From JBBQZO01 sp038207625 (GTDB lineage: Bacteria; Pseudomonadota; Gammaproteobacteria; Burkholderiales; Burkholderiaceae_D), in the NCBI GenBank assembly GCA_038207625.1, contig JBBQZO010000023.1:36049-100048 (forward strand): a stretch of DNA of 64,000 nt, in the 5' to 3' direction. The translations under genes and the position numbers were made by a program. Below the pieces are notes generated by a model that ran no database searches, was not told the origin of the DNA, and saw only the letters and a list, made by a program, of their open reading frames with translations. Positions 9,073-18,215 of the stretch are shown in pieces. Positions within the stretch are counted from its first letter, which is position 1; the number at the start of each line of letters is the position of its first letter.

Positions 9073-10047
9073 TCATGCAAGGGCAGCCTGCACGATCAGT
9101 TGGCCGGAACGGCCCGGTACGTCGCCCCAGCTGACCGGACAGACGGGCAGGGGCTGGTCTTGCAGTTTCTCGTAGTAGTCGGCCATCGAGGCCAACGTGT
9201 ACCCCTGGGACTTCCATCCGGCCAGCAGTTGCTCGAATATGGGGGCGAGTTTCTGCCCTTCAAGCTCGGCATGCAAGGTATATACATGGTCGCGCGTGGC
9301 ACCGGCGGTCAGCTTGAGCAGGTGGGCGGCGATATTGCCGGTGGTGATGGTCACGCCGTCGATCTCGCGCCCCAGCAGTTCGTCCAGCGTGGGCAGCGTG
9401 GTCGGCATCTGGATGCAGGACAGCGTCTTGCCGTTTGCGGTTAGGCGGTGCGGGCCGGCTTGCGGGTCCTGCAGCGCGCCGTTCTCGCGCAGCAGCGCGC
9501 GCCCGTCCGAGGCGTAGCGGTAGCCGGCCGTGTCATGCTCGCCGAAGGCGTGCAGATTCATTTGCCAGCCGGCCGCGCCGATGGTTTTTGGCGCAGTGCC
9601 GAAGATTTCGGTGAAACGCTGCTGGGCGCGCCGCATCATGCGCGTGGTCCACGTGCTGTCGTGGGTGCGCACATGGTCTTGCCAGACGACGTGGTCCCAG
9701 GTGTGGATGCCGCATTCGAAGCCGGCGTCGCGCACTGCGCGCATCTCTGCCGCGCAGTCGGCGCCGATATCGGGCGCCGGCAGCAGCACGCCGTACATCA
9801 GCGTTTTCAGGCCGTAGTGCTCAAGCACCGAGGTGCGCGAGACCTTGCTGAAAAAACCGGGTCGAAACGCGCGCCGCAAGGCCCATCCCGTGTGGTCGGG
9901 GCCGAGCGAAAACAGGAACGTTGCGTGCGCGCCGTGGCTGGCCAGCTGGCGCACCAGGTTGCGCACGCCTTCACGCGTGCCGCGATAGGTATCGACGTCG
10001 ATCTTCAACGTCATCAAAGGCCCGCTCGGGCGCGCGTTCTCGGTCAA
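9073..10047 (-). CDS. arnD: ArnD-like deformylase (polysaccharide deacetylase)
   Basis: About 324 residues. Matches the NodB/polysaccharide-deacetylase fold of ArnD, which removes the formyl group from undecaprenyl-phosphate 4-deoxy-4-formamido-L-arabinose on the periplasmic or cytoplasmic membrane face, giving the amino sugar that ArnT transfers. Seen: the family start LKIDVDTYRGTREGV, the catalytic/metal Asp pair in IDVD, and metal His in GIHTWDHVVWQDH. The long frame starts with TTG at 10047; an internal ATG at 10014 (Met12, just before LKIDVD) matches the E. coli ArnD start better and may be the true one. It follows the arnA decarboxylase gene by 4 bases. Confidence 0.92.
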   Translation of the reverse strand: MTENARPSGPLMTLKIDVDTYRGTREGVRNLVRQLASHGAHATFLFSLGPDHTGWALRRAFRPGFFSKVSRTSVLEHYGLKTLMYGVLLPAPDIGADCAAEMRAVRDAGFECGIHTWDHVVWQDHVRTHDSTWTTRMMRRAQQRFTEIFGTAPKTIGAAGWQMNLHAFGEHDTAGYRYASDGRALLRENGALQDPQAGPHRLTANGKTLSCIQMPTTLPTLDELLGREIDGVTITTGNIAAHLLKLTAGATRDHVYTLHAELEGQKLAPIFEQLLAGWKSQGYTLASMADYYEKLQDQPLPVCPVSWGDVPGRSGQLIVQAALA

Positions 10048-10051
10048 TGCA

Positions 10052-11104
10052 TCAATCCATCAAGGCGCGTGCTTCGGCCACTTGGCCGCGGTAGGCGTCG
10101 AAGATGTTGCGCAGCGCGTCGGCCATCGTCGTGGTCGGGGCCCAGCCCAGATCGTCGCAGGTGTTGGTGATTTTTGGCACGCGGTTCTGCACGTCCTGAT
10201 AGCCGGCGCCGTAGTAGGCGCCGGAGGTCGTCTCGATCAGCTTGACCTGCTTGGCGCCGTCGGCGTACTCCGGGTATTCGGCGGCCAGTTCCAGCATCAT
10301 GCCGGCCAGTTCGCGGATCGAATAGTTGTTGACCGGGTTGCCGATGTTGAAGATCTTGCCCGATGCGGCGCCGCCTTCGTTGGCAATGATGCGCATCAGC
10401 GCGTCGATGCCGTCCGAGATGTAGGTGAAGGCGCGCTTCTGGGCGCCGCCGTCGACCAGCGAGATGTTCTCGCCGCGCACGATATGGCCGAAGAACTGGG
10501 TCAGCACGCGCGACGAACCTTCTTTCGAGGTGTGGATCGAGTCCAGGCCAGCGCCGATCCAGTTAAATGGACGGAACAGCGTGAAGTTCAGGCCTTCCAT
10601 GCCATAGCCCCAGATCACGCGGTCCATCAGCTGCTTGGCGCACGAGTAGATCCAGCGCGGCTTGTTGATCGGGCCGCAGATCAGCTCGGAGTTTTCCGGG
10701 TCGAACTCGTCGTCGTGGCACATGCCATACACTTCCGACGTCGACGGGAACACCAGGTGCTTGCCGTATTTGTGGGCCGAACGCACGATCGGCAGATTCG
10801 CCTCGAAGTCCAGTTCGAACACGCGCAGCGGGTCCTTGACGTAGGTCGACGGCGTGGCAATGGCCACCAGCGGCAGGATCACATCGCATTTCTTGACGTG
10901 GTACTCGACCCATTCCTTGTTGATCGTGATGTCGCCTTCGAAGAAGTGCATGCGCGATTTGTAGGACTCGTTGTTCATCAGGTCGCTGATGCGATCCGAC
11001 ATCATGTCCATGCCGTACACATGCCAGTCGGTCGTTTCCAGGATACGCTTGGACAGGTGGTGGCCGATGAAGCCGTTGACGCCGAGGATGAGGACTTTTT
11101 TCAT
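10052..11104 (-). CDS. ArnA decarboxylase half (UDP-GlcA C4 oxidative decarboxylase)
   Basis: 350 residues, corresponding to the C-terminal half of E. coli ArnA. It oxidises and decarboxylates UDP-glucuronate to the UDP-4-keto-pentose. Extended SDR fold: Gly-rich NAD motif GVNGFIGHHL at residues 8-17, and catalytic Thr/Ser plus YxxxK in STSEVYG and WIYSCAKQ. The formyltransferase half is a separate gene upstream that overlaps it by 4 bases (11101-11104), so the two activities sit on separate chains here. Strong sequence agreement with ArnA makes the assignment firm. Confidence 0.95.
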   Translation of the reverse strand: MKKVLILGVNGFIGHHLSKRILETTDWHVYGMDMMSDRISDLMNNESYKSRMHFFEGDITINKEWVEYHVKKCDVILPLVAIATPSTYVKDPLRVFELDFEANLPIVRSAHKYGKHLVFPSTSEVYGMCHDDEFDPENSELICGPINKPRWIYSCAKQLMDRVIWGYGMEGLNFTLFRPFNWIGAGLDSIHTSKEGSSRVLTQFFGHIVRGENISLVDGGAQKRAFTYISDGIDALMRIIANEGGAASGKIFNIGNPVNNYSIRELAGMMLELAAEYPEYADGAKQVKLIETTSGAYYGAGYQDVQNRVPKITNTCDDLGWAPTTTMADALRNIFDAYRGQVAEARALMD

Positions 11105-12021
11105 GGGATGCTCTCTCTTTTAATATTCGTTATAGCAGTGGCAAGCTGGGCCGGGGTGACGGCAATGCCGTCGGCCAGCAGGAGCGATATCGCCAGCATG
11201 CGGCCATCGCCGCAAACGCCAAGAATGCAATTATCCACTACTGCCAAGCCTTGTTGCAAACTTGTGCTGCCGGGGCCGCTCAGACGCGCCGCGCCGATCA
11301 CGTAACGCTGGCCGCCCAGATCGGTGAAAGCGCCAGGGTAGGGCGGCGCCACGGCGCGGTGCAAATTGTAGACCGTTTGCGCCGGCAGGCTCCAGTCGAT
11401 GCGCCCGTCCTCGGGCTTGCGCCCGCCGAAATAGCCGCCTTGCGTGAGGTCGTTGGGCAGGCGCGGCGCCGTGCCGTCCAGCAGCGCCGGCAGCACGCGA
11501 TACAAAGTTTGCTCGGCCGCGACGGTGACTTTGCCGAACACTTCAAAGGCCGTGTCGTCGGGCAGGATGGGCACCGCCGTCTGGGCGACAATCGCGCCGG
11601 CGTCCGGCTTGACCGTCATTTCGTGTAGCGTGGCGCCGGTTTCAAGCGCGCCGTGCAGCACCGCCCAGTTGACCGGTGCGCGTCCGCGAAACTGCGGCAG
11701 CAGCGAGCCGTGCATATTGTAGGCCGGCGCCACCGCCAGCAGTGTGGCCGGCAGCATGTGGCGGTAGTAAAAACTGAACATCAGGTCCGGCGCGCAGGCT
11801 TGTACCTGCGCCAGCAGCTCGGCGCCGTTGGCGTTGGCCGGCGTGACGTAGGGTATGCCTTCGCGCTGGCACAGCGCCACCACGGACTCGAACCAGATCG
11901 CCTCGTCCGGATTGTCCTCGTGGGTGACCACCAGCGCCACGTCGACACCGCCGGCCAGCAGCACTTTCAGGCAGCGCACGCCCACATTGTGGTAGGCGAA
12001 GACGACGGCGCGCTGCGACAT
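11101..12021 (-). CDS. ArnA formyltransferase half
   Basis: 306 residues, the formyltransferase domain of ArnA as a free-standing protein. It transfers a formyl group from 10-formyl-tetrahydrofolate to UDP-4-amino-4-deoxy-L-arabinose. Seen: the family motif NMHGSLLPQFRGRAPVNW with the catalytic Asn and His, and a C-terminal OB-like region from about residue 205 (GRIDWSLPA onward). Start ATG at 12021 overlaps the arnC stop by one base, and its end overlaps the decarboxylase gene by 4 bases, so it is translationally coupled on both sides. Confidence 0.94.
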   Translation of the reverse strand: MSQRAVVFAYHNVGVRCLKVLLAGGVDVALVVTHEDNPDEAIWFESVVALCQREGIPYVTPANANGAELLAQVQACAPDLMFSFYYRHMLPATLLAVAPAYNMHGSLLPQFRGRAPVNWAVLHGALETGATLHEMTVKPDAGAIVAQTAVPILPDDTAFEVFGKVTVAAEQTLYRVLPALLDGTAPRLPNDLTQGGYFGGRKPEDGRIDWSLPAQTVYNLHRAVAPPYPGAFTDLGGQRYVIGAARLSGPGSTSLQQGLAVVDNCILGVCGDGRMLAISLLLADGIAVTPAQLATAITNIKRESIP

Positions 12022-13040
12022 CAGCGCGACACCGTGCGCTTTTCCTGCGCGTTGGCCAGCACGTCGTCGGCCATCAGCATGTCGTCCTTGCCGGGCGTGT
12101 GCTGCAAAATCGTCTGCACCACGTAGCGCGGACGCGAACGCACTTGCTGGAAGATGCGGCCCACGTATTCGCCCAACAGGCCAATGCCGAACAGGATCAC
12201 GCCCATGAAGAAGAAGGCGATCGCGAACAGCGTAAACACCCCTTCGGCCTCGGCGCCGAGGAAGAAGCGGCGGATCAGCAGCAGCACCACCAGGCCGGCC
12301 GACAGGATCGACATGGCCATGCCCAGCATCGAAAACATCTGCAGCGGCACCAGCGAAAAACCGGTGACCAGGTCGAAATTGAGGCGGATCAGGCTGTACA
12401 GCGAGTACTTCGATTCGCCCGCCGAGCGCTCTTCATGCTCGACGACGATCTCGGTGGGCTTGCGCGAAAACGTGTAGGCCAGCGCCGGCACGAAGGTGTT
12501 CACCTCGGCGCACTGGTTGACCAGGTCGATCACGTTGCGCCCGTAGGCGCGCAGCATATTGCCCTGGTCGCTGATCTTGATGTTGGTGATGCGCTCGCGC
12601 AGCCGGTTCATCATTTTCGAGGCGAAGGTGTGCCAGGCCGAGTCCTGACGCTTGCGCCGGATCGAGCCCACGTAGTCGTAACCTTCGCGCATCTTGGCCA
12701 CCAGGTGCTGGATTTCCTCGGGCGGGTTTTGCAGGTCGGCGTCGAGCGTGACGGTGATTTCGCCACGGGCGGCATTAAAGCCGGCCAGGATCGCCATGTG
12801 CTGGCCGTAGTTACCGTTAAACAGCACCACGCGCGTCACTTCCGGGCGCTTCCTGAATTGCTCGGCCAGGATGGAGACCGAGTTGTCGCGGCTGCCGTCG
12901 TTGACGAAGATGATTTCGTACTTGATGCGCATCGCGTCCAGCGCCGGATACAGGCGTGCGAACAGCGCGGCCAGTCCCGCTTCCTCGTTGTAGATCGGGA
13001 TGACAACTGATAGTTCTGGAGTCATGCTTTCCACCGTCAT
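12021..13040 (-). CDS. arnC: ArnC undecaprenyl-phosphate glycosyltransferase
   Basis: 339 residues. GT2-family membrane glycosyltransferase: N-terminal catalytic domain with LSVVIPIYNEEAGL and DXD-like LDADLQNPPEE, then two C-terminal TM helices (about 232-256 and 268-292). It moves 4-deoxy-4-formamido-L-arabinose from UDP to undecaprenyl phosphate at the inner membrane. DPM-like GT2 proteins of other pathways look similar, but position between arnB and arnA settles the call. ATG overlaps the arnB stop by 4 bases. Confidence 0.94.
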   Translation of the reverse strand: MTVESMTPELSVVIPIYNEEAGLAALFARLYPALDAMRIKYEIIFVNDGSRDNSVSILAEQFRKRPEVTRVVLFNGNYGQHMAILAGFNAARGEITVTLDADLQNPPEEIQHLVAKMREGYDYVGSIRRKRQDSAWHTFASKMMNRLRERITNIKISDQGNMLRAYGRNVIDLVNQCAEVNTFVPALAYTFSRKPTEIVVEHEERSAGESKYSLYSLIRLNFDLVTGFSLVPLQMFSMLGMAMSILSAGLVVLLLIRRFFLGAEAEGVFTLFAIAFFFMGVILFGIGLLGEYVGRIFQQVRSRPRYVVQTILQHTPGKDDMLMADDVLANAQEKRTVSR

Positions 13041-14173
13041 TTGGCCAGCACCGTGTTGACCGCGCCGACCACGCGCTCGACGTCGGCCATGGTCATCGAG
13101 GCGAACATCGGCAGCGTGACCGTCAGGCGACCGACCCGCTCGGACACCGGGAACATGCCTTCTTTGAAGCCGCGCGCGCGGTACAGCGAGAACAGATGGA
13201 TCGGCCGGTAGTGGTAGCCGGTGCCCACGCCCAGTTCGGCCAGCGCCGTCATGAACTTGGCGCGCGTGTCGGGGCCGCGGTCTGGCAGGACGATTTGGAA
13301 CAGGTGCCAGTTGGAGGTGTCGAACGCCTGCAGCGGCAGTTGCGCACCGGTAGTGGCTTCGAAATCGGCGCCAAAGGTGGCGAAGTAGTGCGCCGCCAGC
13401 GCGCGTCGCTGCGCGTTGAAGGTGTCGATGTTCTTCAGCTGGCCCAGCCCGATGGCGGCGGCGATGTCGGTCATGTTGTACTTGCCGCCCAACACGTCAA
13501 CGTCGATGCCGTCGATGCCGCTGCGGCTGACCCCTTGCAGGCGGAAGCGCTCGGCCAGCTTGGCTTCCTCCAGCGTGTTCATGACCAGGCAGCCGCCTTC
13601 GCCGGTGGTCAGGTTTTTGTTGGCCTGAAAACTGAACGAGGTGAAGTCGCCAAAGGCGCCGATGCGCTGGCCTTTCCACATCGAGCCGAACGCTTGCGCG
13701 GCGTCTTCGACGACGCGCAGCTTGTGCTTGGCCGCGATCGCGTACAGGCGGTCCATGTCGACCGGCAGGCCGGACAGGAACACGGGAATGATCGCCTTGG
13801 TGCGCGGCGTGATGGCCGCTTCGACGGCGTCCAGGTCGATATTGCGGGTCAGCGGGTCGATGTCGGCGAACACCGGCGTGGCGCCCACTTCGAGGATCAC
13901 GTTGGCGGTGGCGACCCACGAGATCGAGGTGGTGATGACTTCGTCGCCGGGACCGATGCCGGCCACGCGCAGCGCGATTTCCATCGTGCAGGTGCCCGAA
14001 TTGAAGGTGCGCACGAAGCGCCCGCCGAAGTATTCGGACAACTGGGCTTCAAAGGCCGCCACTTTCGGGCCGCTGGTGATCCAGCCCGAGCGCAGCACCT
14101 CGCCGACGGCAGCGATGGTCGCTTCGTCGATGGTGGGTTTGGAAAAAGGCAGCATAGGCAGGGACGAGGTCAT
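13037..14173 (-). CDS. arnB: ArnB PLP aminotransferase
   Basis: 378 residues, DegT/DnrJ/EryC1 fold. Converts UDP-4-keto-pentose to UDP-4-amino-4-deoxy-L-arabinose with glutamate as amino donor. The PLP-binding lysine is Lys186 in SFQANKNLTTGEGG, with the usual VEDAAQAFG upstream. It sits first among the tightly packed B-C-A-A-D genes. Confidence 0.94.
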   Translation of the reverse strand: MTSSLPMLPFSKPTIDEATIAAVGEVLRSGWITSGPKVAAFEAQLSEYFGGRFVRTFNSGTCTMEIALRVAGIGPGDEVITTSISWVATANVILEVGATPVFADIDPLTRNIDLDAVEAAITPRTKAIIPVFLSGLPVDMDRLYAIAAKHKLRVVEDAAQAFGSMWKGQRIGAFGDFTSFSFQANKNLTTGEGGCLVMNTLEEAKLAERFRLQGVSRSGIDGIDVDVLGGKYNMTDIAAAIGLGQLKNIDTFNAQRRALAAHYFATFGADFEATTGAQLPLQAFDTSNWHLFQIVLPDRGPDTRAKFMTALAELGVGTGYHYRPIHLFSLYRARGFKEGMFPVSERVGRLTVTLPMFASMTMADVERVVGAVNTVLAK

Positions 14174-14240
14174 TGGTCTCTCTTGTTCATTTGTCGTGGC
14201 GGGCTGGGTAAGCCAGTCACGTATTTTAGCAGTGTTGGGT

Positions 14241-14612
14241 TCAGGTTCGGGCCATCATGGCCACGCCAACCAGGATCACGGCCATCGCCACGATGCGCTG
14301 CATGCTGATCACTTCGCCGAAAAAAAACCAGGCGCCCAGCGCCGTGACGATGTAACCGAGCGAGAGCATCGGGTAGGCCATCGACACGTCGGCGCGCGAC
14401 AGGGCGATGATCCACACCACCACCGACAGCACGTAGCAGGACAGTCCGCCGATGATGGGCAGCTGGGTAGCCACCTTCAGGCCAATGGCAAACCAGTTGT
14501 CCATCGTCAGGTGGATTTCCCCGACCGCCTTGGTGCCCAGTTTGAGCAGGATCTGGGCGATGGCGTTGAGCAGCACGCCGGTGATGAGAAAGCCGAAAGT
14601 TGCTAGATTCAT
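14241..14612 (-). CDS. EamA/SMR-type small flippase (ArnE/ArnF-like)
   Basis: 123 residues, four predicted TM helices (about 3-22, 38-62, 68-88, 97-120). Small multidrug-resistance/EamA fold. In the E. coli pathway an ArnE-ArnF pair flips the undecaprenyl-linked aminoarabinose to the periplasm; here only one such gene is seen, so it would have to act as a homodimer or with a partner outside the window. Placed 7 bases after arnT and 67 before arnB. The specific substrate is inferred from context only. Confidence 0.8.
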   Translation of the reverse strand: MNLATFGFLITGVLLNAIAQILLKLGTKAVGEIHLTMDNWFAIGLKVATQLPIIGGLSCYVLSVVVWIIALSRADVSMAYPMLSLGYIVTALGAWFFFGEVISMQRIVAMAVILVGVAMMART

Positions 14613-14619
14613 AATGTCT

Positions 14620-16278
14620 TTACTGGTTGGCGATGACGATGCGGCGCGAGTCGTCGACCACGAGGCGCATCGGGACGCCCTGTTTTTTCAGGGCGAGGTA
14701 AATGTCGGCGCGGATGATGGCGACATCCTTGACGCCGGCCTTGGCGTCGCTGGTCCACTGCGCGACAAACGCCGGCACGGTGGGAATCGCCAGTTCGGGC
14801 TGCTGCTCAAGGCCGAACGAGAACTCGTCGAGGTAGTCGACCAGGATCATCGTGCGCTCCAGGTAGAACGACAGCGATTGTTCGTAGGTGCCCACCGAGT
14901 ACATCTTGGTGCTAGGCGTCAGTTCGGCCTTGATCAACGGAGCCAGCGCCAGACCGGCGCGGTGGTGGCCATAGGTTTCAAAACCGGCCAGCAGCAGTTC
15001 GGTCGACAGAAAACCGGAGATCGCCAGGCTGATCACCATCAGGTCGCGGCGCAGGTGGCGCGCGTGTAGCAGCGCGGTCGCGCCGCCCACCAGCGCGACG
15101 AAGCCGGCGCCGATCACCCACGGCTGATATGCTTGCAGCAGGCTCACTTCGGTCGGGTGCGACGAGATCACGCGGGTGATCTGAAAGCCCAGCACGACCA
15201 GGCCGACGCCCATCGCGCAGGACAGGCCGGCGGCGATCGAGCGGCTCAGACGCGACGCGTTTTCCAGGTTGACGGCGATCAGCAGGGCCAGCGCCGGGAA
15301 GATCGGCAGGATGTAGCCGGGCAGTTTGGAGCTGGAATAACTGAAGAAAAACAGGATGAAGCCGGCCCATACCAGCAGCATCAGGCGCGCCTGAAAGGTG
15401 CCGGCGCTGCGCTGCGCGCCCTGCGCAAGAGATTGCGGCAGCGCGCCCAGCCACGGCATGATGAACGGAATGAGCAGCAGCACAAAGGTGTACCACGGGC
15501 CTTCGCGGTGGTGGGTCTTGAGCAGGAAGCGCTCAAAATGCTCGTGAATGAAGAAAAAGTGCGGCTGCTCGGGGTTTTTCAAGGCCACCAGCACGAACCA
15601 CGGGGCGCAGATGGCGAAAAACAGCAGCAGGCCCTTGCCCATGTGCAGACGACTCCAGATGCGCCAGTCGCGCGCGGCGGCCGTGTAGATCACCAGCACT
15701 GCGCCCGGCAGCACCACCCCGATCAGGCCCTTGGCCAGCACCGCCAGCGCCATGCCGGCCCAGCACAGCAGCATCGCATTGCGCTGTTCAGTCGCGCTGA
15801 CGCCATCGCGCTGGCCCAGCAGCAGCGCGCACAGGCTGATCGTCATCATGCCCGACAAGCTCATGTCGAGTGAATCGATCTGGCCGCAGGCGACCCAGTA
15901 GAACGAGGAGCCCAGTACCAGCGCGGCGTAAAAACCGACGCGGGCATTGAATACCTTGGCGCCGGCGTAGCCGGTCAACAGCACGCCGCCCAGCCCGCAC
16001 AGGCCGGTCCACAGGCGCGCCTGCCAGTCGCCCAGCCCGAAGGCGGCGAACGACAATGCGTTCATCCAGGTTTGCAGCGGCGGCTTCTCGAAATACTTGA
16101 TACCGTTTAAGCGCGTGGTGACCCAGTCGCCGGTGGCGAGCATTTCGCGCGCCATTTCCGCGTAGCGCCCTTCGTCGGGCGGCACCAGCGTGCGCACGCC
16201 CAGCATATATAACCAGGCCAGGCTAAAGGCGATCAGCAGCGTCCAGATCAGCGGTTTCGACTTGTGCAGCTCGTTCAT
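14620..16278 (-). CDS. arnT: ArnT lipid A aminoarabinose transferase
   Basis: 552 residues from the ATG at 16278, which overlaps the DUF498 stop as ATGA; the longer upstream frame is not coding. GT39/GT83 membrane transferase, about 11-13 TM helices. The luminal motif VPPDEGRYAEMAREML, with the acidic pair used in catalysis, and GIKYFEKPPLQTW are both intact. It transfers L-Ara4N from undecaprenyl phosphate to lipid A phosphates on the periplasmic face, which lowers surface charge and protects against polymyxin-like peptides. Confidence 0.92.
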   Translation of the reverse strand: MNELHKSKPLIWTLLIAFSLAWLYMLGVRTLVPPDEGRYAEMAREMLATGDWVTTRLNGIKYFEKPPLQTWMNALSFAAFGLGDWQARLWTGLCGLGGVLLTGYAGAKVFNARVGFYAALVLGSSFYWVACGQIDSLDMSLSGMMTISLCALLLGQRDGVSATEQRNAMLLCWAGMALAVLAKGLIGVVLPGAVLVIYTAAARDWRIWSRLHMGKGLLLFFAICAPWFVLVALKNPEQPHFFFIHEHFERFLLKTHHREGPWYTFVLLLIPFIMPWLGALPQSLAQGAQRSAGTFQARLMLLVWAGFILFFFSYSSSKLPGYILPIFPALALLIAVNLENASRLSRSIAAGLSCAMGVGLVVLGFQITRVISSHPTEVSLLQAYQPWVIGAGFVALVGGATALLHARHLRRDLMVISLAISGFLSTELLLAGFETYGHHRAGLALAPLIKAELTPSTKMYSVGTYEQSLSFYLERTMILVDYLDEFSFGLEQQPELAIPTVPAFVAQWTSDAKAGVKDVAIIRADIYLALKKQGVPMRLVVDDSRRIVIANQ

Positions 16279-16664
16279 GCAGCGTCCACGGCCGGCTCGA
16301 TGATCAAGGCCAGCGTGACCTTGCGGCCTTCGCCCATCAGGATGTTGTAGGTGCGGCAGGCTGCCTTGTTGTCCATGCACTCGACGCCGATGCGGCGCGC
16401 CGCCAGCTTGGCCGTCAGGCGCGGGTGCACGAAGCGCTGGCGCGCGCCGGTGCCCAGAATCACCACGTCGGGCGCATCGTGCTCGATATGCGCGAAATGC
16501 TCCTCGTTGAGGTCCTCGAAACGGCTCACCGGCCAGGGCTGGGGCGGCGTTTCGGGCATCACCAACAAGCTGTAGGCGAAGTGCTGGGCATTGATTTCGA
16601 CCCCGCTGTCGTCGTAGCCGGTGACGGTCTGGTATTGTCGGTTGATGCTGGCGTGGAGCTTCAT
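16275..16664 (-). CDS. Mth938-like (DUF498) protein
   Basis: 129 residues from the ATG at 16664 (MKLHASINRQYQTVTGYD). Matches the Mth938/DUF498 domain related to NDUFAF3: 'DVVILGTGARQRF' and 'GVECMDNKAACRTYNIL' are typical. Biochemical role unknown. It is the first gene of the minus-strand run and overlaps arnT by 4 bases, so it is cotranscribed with it, though I know of no role in lipid A modification. Confidence 0.85.
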   Translation of the reverse strand: MKLHASINRQYQTVTGYDDSGVEINAQHFAYSLLVMPETPPQPWPVSRFEDLNEEHFAHIEHDAPDVVILGTGARQRFVHPRLTAKLAARRIGVECMDNKAACRTYNILMGEGRKVTLALIIEPAVDAA

Positions 16665-16786
16665 GGTGGCAGATTGGGCAAATATTGGGCGGGCGCCGGG
16701 CACGGCATGGCGCTCTGGAGGGCGTAAGCATGCCATAAACAGCAGCAAAGCGCGAATTTCCGCCAATCTGCCGTCAAAGGGAGCGC

Positions 16787-16815
16787 ATTGTAGCGTTTTT
16801 CCATTTATGCAAGCC
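16787..16815 (-). promoter_or_regulatory. candidate promoter of DUF498-arn run
   Basis: On the minus strand a -10 like TACAAT (16787-16792) lies 17 bases from GGCTTG (16810-16815). The -10 is good and the -35 poor. No PmrA- or PhoP-type direct repeat was recognised by eye. Confidence 0.35.
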
Positions 16816-16822
16816 CTGGCGG

Positions 16823-16851
16823 TTGATTAAATCCGGCGCTTTCGGCAGAAT
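16823..16851 (+). promoter_or_regulatory. candidate promoter of alaA
   Basis: TTGATT (16823-16828), 17-base spacer, CAGAAT (16846-16851), ending about 70 bases before the alaA start. Fits sigma-70 spacing; unproven. Confidence 0.4.
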
Positions 16852-16922
16852 GGGTATTTTCGCACTGCAGCATATGTGCGGCACGCCGCATCGCTTGGGC
16901 ATTACTGGAACAGGAATTGATT

Positions 16923-18152
16923 TTGCGACCGATTCAGAAATCGAACAAATTAGCTGACGTATGCTACGACATCCGTGGTCCGGTCTTGGAAAAATCCAAG
17001 CAGATGGAGGACGAGGGCCACAAGATCATCAAACTGAACATCGGTAACCTGGCCGTGTTCGGTTTCGATCCGCCCGACGAGATCGTGCACGACATGATCC
17101 TGAACCTGCCCAACGCGGCCGGCTACACCGATTCGAAAGGCATGTTCGCGCCGCGCAAGGCGGTGGTGCACTACGCCCAGTCGAAAAACATCGCTGGCGT
17201 GACGATCGAAGACGTCTACCTGGGCAACGGCGCCTCCGAGCTGATCGTGATGGGCATGAACGCGCTGCTCAACACCGGCGACGAAGTGCTGGTGCCGGCG
17301 CCGGATTATCCGCTGTGGACGGCCGCGGTCAGCCTGTCGGGCGGCAATCCGGTCCATTATGTATGCGACGAGTCGAACAGCTGGTACCCGGACATCGACG
17401 ACATGCGCCGCAAGATCACGCCCAATACCAAGGCGATCGTCGTCATCAACCCGAACAATCCGACCGGCGCGCTGTATCCGGTCGCCGTGCTGCAGCAGAT
17501 CGTCGAGCTGGCGCGCCAGCACCAGCTGATCATCTTCGCCGACGAAATCTACGACAAGACCTTGTACGATGAAGCCGAACACGTGTCGATCGCCTCGCTG
17601 GCCGACGACGTGCTGTTCATCACGTTGAACGGCCTGTCGAAGAACTACCGCTCGTGCGGTTACCGGGCCGGCTGGATGATCGTGTCGGGCGAAAAACGCC
17701 ATGCCAAAGATTACATCGAGGGCCTGACCATGCTCGCCTCGATGCGTTTGTGCGCCAATGCACCGGGCCAGTTTGCGATCCAGACTGCGCTTGGCGGCTA
17801 CCAGAGCATACAAGACCTGGTGGGGCCGGGCGGACGGCTGTTGAAACAGCGCGACCTGGCGCACAAGTTGTTGACCGATATCCCGGGCGTTACCTGTGTC
17901 AAGCCGAAGGCGGCGTTGTATATGTTCCCGCGCCTCGATCCGGTGATGTACCCGATCAAGGACGATCAGGACTTCGCCTACGACCTGCTGGCCGAGGAAA
18001 AGGTCTTGATCGTGCAGGGCACGGGCTTTAACTGGATCGCGCCGGATCACTTCCGCGTCGTATTCCTGCCCAACTCGGACGACCTGGCCGATGCGTTTGG
18101 TCGCATCGCGCGCTTCCTCGACGGTTATCGCCGCCGTCACGGCCAAGGCTAA
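16923..18152 (+). CDS. alaA: alanine aminotransferase AlaA
   Basis: 409 residues. The TTG at 16923 is chosen because AGGAA lies about 6 bases ahead and the resulting N-terminus (RPIQKSNKLADVCYDIRGP) aligns with E. coli AlaA; an earlier TTG at 16917 would sit on the ribosome site. Fold-type I PLP aminotransferase: NPNNPTGA, FADEIYDK, and the PLP lysine in LNGLSKNYRSCGYRAGW. Makes alanine from pyruvate and glutamate. The next gene, hom, is 63 bases downstream and this pairing is usual in betaproteobacteria. Confidence 0.93.
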   Translation: MRPIQKSNKLADVCYDIRGPVLEKSKQMEDEGHKIIKLNIGNLAVFGFDPPDEIVHDMILNLPNAAGYTDSKGMFAPRKAVVHYAQSKNIAGVTIEDVYLGNGASELIVMGMNALLNTGDEVLVPAPDYPLWTAAVSLSGGNPVHYVCDESNSWYPDIDDMRRKITPNTKAIVVINPNNPTGALYPVAVLQQIVELARQHQLIIFADEIYDKTLYDEAEHVSIASLADDVLFITLNGLSKNYRSCGYRAGWMIVSGEKRHAKDYIEGLTMLASMRLCANAPGQFAIQTALGGYQSIQDLVGPGGRLLKQRDLAHKLLTDIPGVTCVKPKAALYMFPRLDPVMYPIKDDQDFAYDLLAEEKVLIVQGTGFNWIAPDHFRVVFLPNSDDLADAFGRIARFLDGYRRRHGQG

Positions 18153-18215
18153 GCTTCCCCAATTAACCCAGCGCGCGGCACAGGCTGCGCGCCCAATGAA
18201 TTTGAAACGACGCAT

